This document shows, in pieces, positions 57,788-64,000 of a DNA stretch of 64,000 bases. The DNA is from Lachnospiraceae bacterium (GTDB lineage Bacteria > Bacillota > Clostridia > Lachnospirales > Lachnospiraceae): contig JAETTM010000016.1 of assembly GCA_021769135.1 (NCBI GenBank), forward strand, positions 1 through 64,000. The letters run 5' to 3'. The number at the start of each line of letters is the position of its first letter. The stretch's first letter is position 1. The position numbers and the translations under genes are program-made. Under the pieces are notes generated by a model. The model searched no databases and had not been told where the DNA came from. It saw nothing but the letters and a program-made list of their open reading frames with translations.

Positions 57788-59127
57788 ATTTTGAAAAGAT
57801 TTTTATGGATTCTTTAGGGGAGTTGCAGGAACTTCTGCAAATCCCCTCTGTATTTGATGAAAAAACAGTTTCTGAGCAAATGCCCTATGGGGAGGGAGTC
57901 TGGCGCGCATTGGATTATATGCGCCGGATGGCTTTTCAGGACGGTTTTGAAATATTGGAATACGATAACCATGCTATCGCGGTTCGGATTGAGCCAAAGG
58001 AAACGCGGGTGGATGTGGTTTCCCATCTGGACGTGGTGGAACCCGGCGAAGGATGGGAATGGGAGCCTTTTTGCGGGGCGGTGGAAGACGGATACTTGAT
58101 TGGACGCGGCACGGAGGATATGAAAGTTTGTGCCTGGCTTACCTATTTGGCGCTGCGTATGATAAAGGAGCAGAACCTGCCCTTAGCCCGTGAAATACGC
58201 CTCGTATTCGGATGTGACGAAGAGCGGACGATGGCGGATATGTTCCATTATGTGGATAAGGCCGGCAAACCGGAATTCGCCTTTACACCGGACGGCTGTT
58301 TCCCCATGTCCATCGGGGAAAAAGGGGCGTTGATGTGGAGGCTGACCGGGAGCTATCAGGGAGCCTGCAAGTGGTTTCGGGGTGGCGTGCAATGCAATGT
58401 GATTCCGCCTGCCGCCAGTGCATGTATTTTGGACGCTTCTTTGGAAGAGGAATTTCGGGCATATATTGCGGGGAAGGGCTATGATATTTCCTGCGCAATG
58501 GAAAACGGGGAGCTGATTTTGGAATCCCGCGGGCAGGCGGCGCATGCTTCCATGCCCCATCTGGGTCATAGCGCGGTGACGGATTTGCTGGATGTGATTG
58601 CCGGAGTGACAGGGGATGCGATGCTGGGCAGCCTTTACCGCTGCTTTGCGGATCCTTATGGTTCCGGCATTGGCTTGAAGACGAAAGATGATTCCATGGG
58701 GGATTTTACGGTAAGCTTAGGGGTGCTTAGGATAGAAGAAGGGCATTTATACGGGGAAGTGGACGGAAGATACCCTTATGGGATTACGTCCGGGGAAGCG
58801 ACAGAGCATGTGGAAAAGGAATGTGCGGCGGAAGTGTTCCTTGATTATGATGCTGCCCCGAACCTTTGCGGGAAGGATGACCCTTTTGTCCGGGAATTGC
58901 TTGCCGTTTACCGGGAAAAGACGGGGGATTTTTCGGAGCCAGCGATATCCAGCGGCGTGTCCTACAGCAAAGTGTTCGGGCATTGCGTGGCTTTTGGCCC
59001 TGTTGACAAGCCGGAGGAATATCTGGCACATCAAGCGAACGAGAAAATTTCTTTAGACAGGTGCGTGAAGCTGCTGGAGATTTATTATGATGCAATTTAC
59101 AGAATTGCAGCTTTGGAAAACGGATAA
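57775..59127 (+). CDS. M20-family metallopeptidase (dipeptidase/Sapep-like)
   Basis: VDVVSHLDVVEPGEGWEWEPFCGAVEDGYLIGRGTEDMKVCAWLTYLALRMIKE; HASMPHLGHSAV. Confidence 0.92.
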   Translation: MGKLNFEKIFMDSLGELQELLQIPSVFDEKTVSEQMPYGEGVWRALDYMRRMAFQDGFEILEYDNHAIAVRIEPKETRVDVVSHLDVVEPGEGWEWEPFCGAVEDGYLIGRGTEDMKVCAWLTYLALRMIKEQNLPLAREIRLVFGCDEERTMADMFHYVDKAGKPEFAFTPDGCFPMSIGEKGALMWRLTGSYQGACKWFRGGVQCNVIPPAASACILDASLEEEFRAYIAGKGYDISCAMENGELILESRGQAAHASMPHLGHSAVTDLLDVIAGVTGDAMLGSLYRCFADPYGSGIGLKTKDDSMGDFTVSLGVLRIEEGHLYGEVDGRYPYGITSGEATEHVEKECAAEVFLDYDAAPNLCGKDDPFVRELLAVYREKTGDFSEPAISSGVSYSKVFGHCVAFGPVDKPEEYLAHQANEKISLDRCVKLLEIYYDAIYRIAALENG

Positions 59128-59133
59128 TAGGCG

Positions 59134-59330
59134 ATTGCGAAACTCAGTGGTTTTGCACCTGTCATTGTGCAACTTGTATATTCCAACACAGACGCGCTTT
59201 CGCTCCACGATTACCGTAACGGTACGTAAGCTGCCAAAATACGGCAGCTAAGTACCGACGGTAATCAAGGGTCTGCTTATGGAATATACAAGCTGCACAA
59301 TTCGTAACTGGAAAATGACAGTTTCGCAAT
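59134..59330. mobile_element. Second MITE-like foldback element (imperfect inverted repeat)
   Basis: ATTGCGAAACT...TTGTGCAACTTGTATATTCCA...GATTACCGT...GGTAC...AGCTGCC / GGCAGCT...GTACC...ACGGTAATC...TGGAATATACAAGCTGCACAA...AGTTTCGCAAT. Confidence 0.65.
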
Positions 59331-59371
59331 AATCTAGAAATAGATAATAACGAAAGGAGAATCAGCAGAGC

Positions 59372-60229
59372 ATGAAACCTTGCATTTTACTACAGACAGA
59401 CTTTTCCCTGACCTGGAGCGCTGTGGCCAGTATGAAGGGGGTGATTAAAATCGTGGATCCTGCATTGGATGTGCAGGATATTTGCCATGAAATTAAGAAC
59501 TTCGACCCCTGGGAAGCCAGCATGTCTTTGAATACGGTAGAACCTTACTGGCCGAAGGGAAGCATCTTCGTATCGGTGGTGGATCCTGGCGTGGGAACGG
59601 AAAGGAAAGCCAGCGTTGCCCTGCTCAATGACGGAAATTATGTGGTGACTCCTGACAATGGAACTCTGACCCACCTGTTCCATAGGGTAGGGGTGAAAGA
59701 AATCAGGGAAATCGATGAAACAGTAAACCGTTATCGGGCGCAGGAAGAGGTTTCAGTATTCCATGGCAGGGATATTTTCGCTTACTGTGCGGCCAGGCTG
59801 GCCAGCGGATGCATTACCTTCGAACAGGTAGGAAGGGAATATCCTGTGGAGAAAATTGTAATCTGTGAGGAATATCATAAGAGGCCTGTTCTGGGGAACC
59901 GCAGTGCCAACGGCTTCATCCAGTCCGGACTGAAGCATTTCGGCGGCATACAGATAAATATTACAAATGAAGAATGGAAGCAATGCGGTTTTCGGCTGGG
60001 AGATATAGTGCATACGACCATTACCCATAATGGCCGGACGGTGTTCGAAAATGATATTTTGTATCATGAAGCTTTCGGCTGCGTGGAAAAATCGGAGCCT
60101 ATTTTGTACTGCGGGTCATCCAGATATTTGTGCCTGGACTGCAATATGGACAATTTCATGCGGAAATACGGGATTGAGTCCGGCAAAGAGTGGGAAATCG
60201 CTTTCGCGGTCAGAAAGATGCAATTGTAA
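59372..60229 (+). CDS. SAM hydroxide adenosyltransferase (DUF62 / SAM-dependent chlorinase-fluorinase family)
   Basis: LLQTDFSLTWSAVASMKGVIKIVDPALDVQDICHEIKNFDPWEASMSL; VSVVDPGVGTERKA; VTPDNGTLTHLF; FHGRDIFAYCAARLASG. Confidence 0.93.
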   Translation: MKPCILLQTDFSLTWSAVASMKGVIKIVDPALDVQDICHEIKNFDPWEASMSLNTVEPYWPKGSIFVSVVDPGVGTERKASVALLNDGNYVVTPDNGTLTHLFHRVGVKEIREIDETVNRYRAQEEVSVFHGRDIFAYCAARLASGCITFEQVGREYPVEKIVICEEYHKRPVLGNRSANGFIQSGLKHFGGIQINITNEEWKQCGFRLGDIVHTTITHNGRTVFENDILYHEAFGCVEKSEPILYCGSSRYLCLDCNMDNFMRKYGIESGKEWEIAFAVRKMQL

Positions 60230-60300
60230 CAGTTCAGCCCATGAGAATGTGCAGCGTCCGCCGCCATTAACTAAATGACATTGGAGGCTGAACTGTTACA
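60226..60300. terminator. 15-bp perfect inverted repeat between convergent genes (terminator candidate)
   Basis: TGTAACAGTTCAGCC (through 60239) / GGCTGAACTGTTACA (60286-60300); overlaps the stop codon of the preceding gene. Confidence 0.4.
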
Positions 60301-60305
60301 TGCAA

Positions 60306-61346
60306 TTACTTTTTGTTTATCTCCCGGATTGCCGCATCCTCCGCGGCGTCAAAAGTAGAAACCTGGACGGAGCCGTATAAGGGTGTGCGGTACATGGGCA
60401 CGCTGGAATCAAAGGCGTTGAAATAAACGTAATTGGAAACGATATTAATGTTGGAGTAATTGCCCGGCGCAACCATTTCAACCCCGCTGCCGTCAATGAA
60501 CATGCGCATAAGGGCGGGCTCTGTCTGGGAATTCTTTTGATAATAAATATAATCCCCATAAATGTTATAGGTATCCACCCGGTCGTTGGTAAGCACTTCC
60601 ACGCTGTTTTGGGAAGGAAGGTAGCGGCACAGGCGGTAATTGTTCCCGATATCCATATAATAAAAATACCCGTTATAATATATGGGATTCCATACATTTC
60701 CCTCCCATACTACGGAGATGGAATCGTTTGACGGATTTAAAGAATAAAGATAATGGTCTTTCTGGGTTCCGTTAAAATACATCATCCCATCTACAATACA
60801 TGCGGGGTTAACCATGAAATCCGTAATCCTTGTATCTTCCGATTTGTCGATTTTGATTTTAAACAGTTCCGTACCGTTTTCATTATAATTGTCAAAATTC
60901 TGGTAATAGAGGTAATTGCCGCAAAGCTGAAGGGCAATCGCATTCCCTCTTTTCAGGCATTTGGCATTTTTGCCGTTTAATTTGCTGCGGTAAATCCCGT
61001 AATTCCGCTGCACGAATTTATCCCCGGTCTGTCCGCTGTCTAAAAAGTAGTAGAGGTAATGGGAATCCGCATTAATAGAAGTCACTCCGGAAGTGGTCAG
61101 CTTTTTCATTTGGGAATCGTCCGGATTCATGGAGTACAGGCAGCCGTTATCATAGGCATTGGAAAAATAAATGACCCCGTCCGATTCGCAGAAAAGCCCT
61201 TTGTTGTTCAGATTCCCGGCAGTATTTCCGGTGACATAGCCGCTATTCATCTGTACCTTTTGCGTGATATACATAACCGTGAAGCCGATGATGATAATGG
61301 CGGCCGATATAATAAGAATAATGATTAGTTTAGCCCTATCCTTCAT
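60306..61346 (-). CDS. DUF5050-like beta-propeller protein with N-terminal membrane anchor
   Basis: MKDRAKLIIILIISAAIIIIGFTVMY anchor; repeated DGVIYFSNAYDNGCLYSMNPDDSQMKKLT...YLYYFLDS blades. Confidence 0.75.
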   Translation of the reverse strand: MKDRAKLIIILIISAAIIIIGFTVMYITQKVQMNSGYVTGNTAGNLNNKGLFCESDGVIYFSNAYDNGCLYSMNPDDSQMKKLTTSGVTSINADSHYLYYFLDSGQTGDKFVQRNYGIYRSKLNGKNAKCLKRGNAIALQLCGNYLYYQNFDNYNENGTELFKIKIDKSEDTRITDFMVNPACIVDGMMYFNGTQKDHYLYSLNPSNDSISVVWEGNVWNPIYYNGYFYYMDIGNNYRLCRYLPSQNSVEVLTNDRVDTYNIYGDYIYYQKNSQTEPALMRMFIDGSGVEMVAPGNYSNINIVSNYVYFNAFDSSVPMYRTPLYGSVQVSTFDAAEDAAIREINKK

Positions 61347-61545
61347 AGAAATTACCATTTCCTTTCCATAATTTATGCAAACTTTGTGCCATAGACATAA
61401 AGCCATAATACCGAATTTTTGGCGGCCTGGCAGAACTGTTTTATATAAATAAATTATAAGCCTTTCTTCACTTGCTATCAAGTGTGTTTTGGTATAAGAT
61501 TAAATTTAATGTAACAATTGTTATCGCGTGAAAGGAATAAGAGGC

Positions 61546-62673
61546 ATGGAACTGACAGAATTACGGGATAAAATCGATGTAATCGACAAACAGATAGTAG
61601 AACTGTACGAGGAAAGAATGGGGATTTCGGAACAGGTGGCGGAGTACAAGATTGGAACTGGGAAGAAAGTCTTTGACAAGGAACGGGAAGAAGAGAAGCT
61701 GCGGAAAGTAAAGGCGATGGCTCATAATGAATTTAACAGACATGGGATTGTAGAATTGTTTGAGCAGATTATGTCCATGAGCAGGAAGCTGCAGTACAAG
61801 ATGCTGACGGAAAAAGGGAGCATGGGGAGGCTGCCTTTTATTGAGGCGGATACGCTGGATAAAGAAAAGGCCAGGGTGGTTTTCCCCGGGGCGGAAGGGG
61901 CATATACACAGGAAGCTATGATGCAGTATTTTGGGAAAGATGTGAACTGTTTTCATGTGGATACTTTCCGGGATGCCATGATTGCCATTGACGAAGGCAG
62001 TGCGGATTACGCAGTGCTGCCCATTGAGAACTCCACGGCGGGCATTGTAAATGAAATCTACGATATGCTTGTGGAATTTGAGAACTATATTGTAGGGGAA
62101 CAGATTATCAGAATAGAGCATTGCCTGATGGCGGTGCCTGGAACGAAAATAGATGAAATCCAGACGATTTATTCCCATCCACAGTCGTTGATGCAAAGCG
62201 CCAGATATCTGCAGGAGCATGCTTCATGGAAGCAGATTAGCATGAATAATAATGCTTTTGCGGCAAAGAAAGTGGCAAAGGACCAAGACAGGACGCAGGC
62301 AGCGATTGCCAGCGCCCATGCGGCTGAGACTTATGGCCTGGAAATATTGGAGAAAGGGGTGAACCAGTCCAGCACCAATTCCACGCGCTTTATCATCGTG
62401 ACCAACCGGAAAATATTTTTACGGGATGCGGGCAAGGTGAGCATCTGTTTTGAAGTGCCCCATGAAAGCGGTTCGCTCTATCATATGCTTTCCCATTTTA
62501 TCTATAATAATTTGAATATGAATAAAATAGAAAGCCGGCCTTTGGAGGACAGGAACTGGGAATACCGTTTCTTTATTGACTTTGACGGCAACCTGGCGGA
62601 CGAAGCGGTAAAGAATGCCTTAAGGGGGCTTAGGGAAGAAGCCAGGAACTTACGGATCCTTGGGAATTACTAA
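61546..62673 (+). CDS. pheA: Bifunctional chorismate mutase / prephenate dehydratase
   Basis: MELTELRDKIDVIDKQIVELYEERM chorismate mutase; VVFPGAEGAYTQEAMMQYFG; ENSTAGIVNEIYDML; STRFIIV; ESRPLEDRNWEYRFFIDFDGN ACT region. Confidence 0.96.
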   Translation: MELTELRDKIDVIDKQIVELYEERMGISEQVAEYKIGTGKKVFDKEREEEKLRKVKAMAHNEFNRHGIVELFEQIMSMSRKLQYKMLTEKGSMGRLPFIEADTLDKEKARVVFPGAEGAYTQEAMMQYFGKDVNCFHVDTFRDAMIAIDEGSADYAVLPIENSTAGIVNEIYDMLVEFENYIVGEQIIRIEHCLMAVPGTKIDEIQTIYSHPQSLMQSARYLQEHASWKQISMNNNAFAAKKVAKDQDRTQAAIASAHAAETYGLEILEKGVNQSSTNSTRFIIVTNRKIFLRDAGKVSICFEVPHESGSLYHMLSHFIYNNLNMNKIESRPLEDRNWEYRFFIDFDGNLADEAVKNALRGLREEARNLRILGNY

Positions 62674-62718
62674 GGAAAAACGGTATGAAACAAGGATGAA
62701 AAATGTGGGGAAGGAAAA

Positions 62719-64000
62719 ATGCGGGAAAAAGAACTGATTGTATATAAGGACTTCGAAGACGGAGGGCTGTTGGACGATATGGTATGGCTGATGGAGCAAT
62801 ATGCAGCCTGCGGCCAGCGGGAAGGCAGCCGGGGCGATGCCGGAGGACAGGGAAATATCAACGGCCAGGGCAGCGCCGATTGCCAGGGCAATGCCGGGCA
62901 GCGCTCCCTCCTGTACGGCTGCATGCACCGGCTTTTGGAGATGGCGGGAAACCACGGGTTTTATGGCAACTTATGGCATTGCTATCTGACGAATCTGCTT
63001 GTGAATAATGAAAATACTTACAGCAAGGCCTGTGAAATCCGCGGGGAAGTGGAAGGAACGATAAACCTGGCGGTGCTCCATGACATTATCATTTTTAAAG
63101 AATGGTATGATTATGATTTCGGCGGGCTGATGGAGGAACTGGGTGTCCGGGAATTTGAACTGATACTTCATTATGACAGCTGCCGGCAGGAAAGCAAGGT
63201 TTATAATACGCGCATCTGCAAAAGGATTTGCGATTTGGCAGTGCGTTTTACCCAGAACCATTCCCCAGAGGAAATGAAGGCTACGCTGACGGAATTTTAC
63301 AAGGAATACGGCGTGGGAAAATTCGGCCTGCATAAAGCGTTCCGCATCGCCCATGACGAAAAGGGAGTGAACATTGTTCCTATACTGAACATTGCCCATG
63401 TCCATCTGGATGATTTGGTGGGATATGAAATCCCGAAGCAAAAACTGGTAGAGAATACGGAAGCTTTTGTAGCGGGGAGAAGGGCCAACAACTGTTTGCT
63501 TTTCGGGGATGCGGGAACGGGCAAATCTTCCAGCATTAAGGCGATTGCCAACGCATATTATGATAAAGGGCTGCGGATTATAGAAGTGTACAAGCATCAG
63601 TTCCAGGATTTGAACGATGTGATTGCCCAGGTGAAAAACCGCAATTATAAATTCATTATTTATATGGATGATTTGAGTTTTGAAGAATTTGAAACAGAAT
63701 ATAAGTATTTAAAGGCCGTCATCGAGGGCGGGCTGGAAAAGAAGCCGGAGAATGTGTTGATTTATGCCACATCCAACAGGAGGCATTTGATTAAAGAAAG
63801 CTTTGCGGATAAGGAAGGGCGCAGGGATCAGCTGCATGCCAGCGATACGGTACAGGAAAAGCTGTCTTTGGTATCCCGCTTCGGCGTAACGATTTTCTTC
63901 TGTGCGCCGGATAAGAAACAGTTCCAGGAGATTGTCAGTACATTGGCGGATAGGTACGGCATTGAAATGCCAAAGGAAGAACTCCTTCTTGAGGCCAATA
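62719..64000 (+). CDS. DUF815-type AAA ATP-binding protein (runs off window end)
   Basis: In-frame translation from ATG 62719: MREKELIVYKDFEDGGLL... NCLLFGDAGTGKSSSIKAIANAYYDKG...LLIYATSNRRHLIKESF; no stop before 64000. Confidence 0.88.
   Translation, partial: MREKELIVYKDFEDGGLLDDMVWLMEQYAACGQREGSRGDAGGQGNINGQGSADCQGNAGQRSLLYGCMHRLLEMAGNHGFYGNLWHCYLTNLLVNNENTYSKACEIRGEVEGTINLAVLHDIIIFKEWYDYDFGGLMEELGVREFELILHYDSCRQESKVYNTRICKRICDLAVRFTQNHSPEEMKATLTEFYKEYGVGKFGLHKAFRIAHDEKGVNIVPILNIAHVHLDDLVGYEIPKQKLVENTEAFVAGRRANNCLLFGDAGTGKSSSIKAIANAYYDKGLRIIEVYKHQFQDLNDVIAQVKNRNYKFIIYMDDLSFEEFETEYKYLKAVIEGGLEKKPENVLIYATSNRRHLIKESFADKEGRRDQLHASDTVQEKLSLVSRFGVTIFFCAPDKKQFQEIVSTLADRYGIEMPKEELLLEAN

Overview
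The window looks like a Lachnospiraceae/Clostridia-type Firmicute chromosome segment. This is inferred from protein families and codon style; no taxonomic search was possible. From left to right: (1) an OmpR-family response regulator, divergent from an operon of two paralogous solute-binding lipoproteins, two MalF/MalG-type permeases and an HlyD-like adaptor, with no ABC ATPase gene; (2) a LytTR response regulator plus two GHKL histidine kinases; (3) a ~24 kb type IV pilus locus: pilT, a giant 3949-aa prepilin-like protein rich in GLUG-type repeats, minor pilins, a major pilin, a non-canonical pilin-like protein, pilD, pilC, a PilM-PilN fusion, pilO-like and pilB; (4) Rpn-family nucleases, a chemotaxis receptor, two CobW-type GTPases (one very His-rich), a YlmH-like S4 protein, PHP, pyrI/pyrB and a nitroreductase; (5) a XamI-like restriction-modification pair; (6) an ECF transporter, an M20 peptidase, a SAM hydroxide adenosyltransferase, pheA and a DUF815-type ATPase cut by the window end. 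The best candidates for something undescribed are: (a) the giant pilin-anchored GLUG protein, a putative pilus-tip adhesin; (b) a five-member family of intergenic structured repeats with compensatory base changes, each placed just ahead of a gene and ending in GGAACTGGAATA(GGAGG), found before pilMN (two tandem copies), pilB, a PH-domain gene and an ECF S-component; (c) two unrelated MITE-like foldback elements at 48543-48849 and 59134-59330; (d) a symmetric four-box operator between the first regulator and the lipoprotein operon. No tRNA, rRNA or CRISPR array was recognised.
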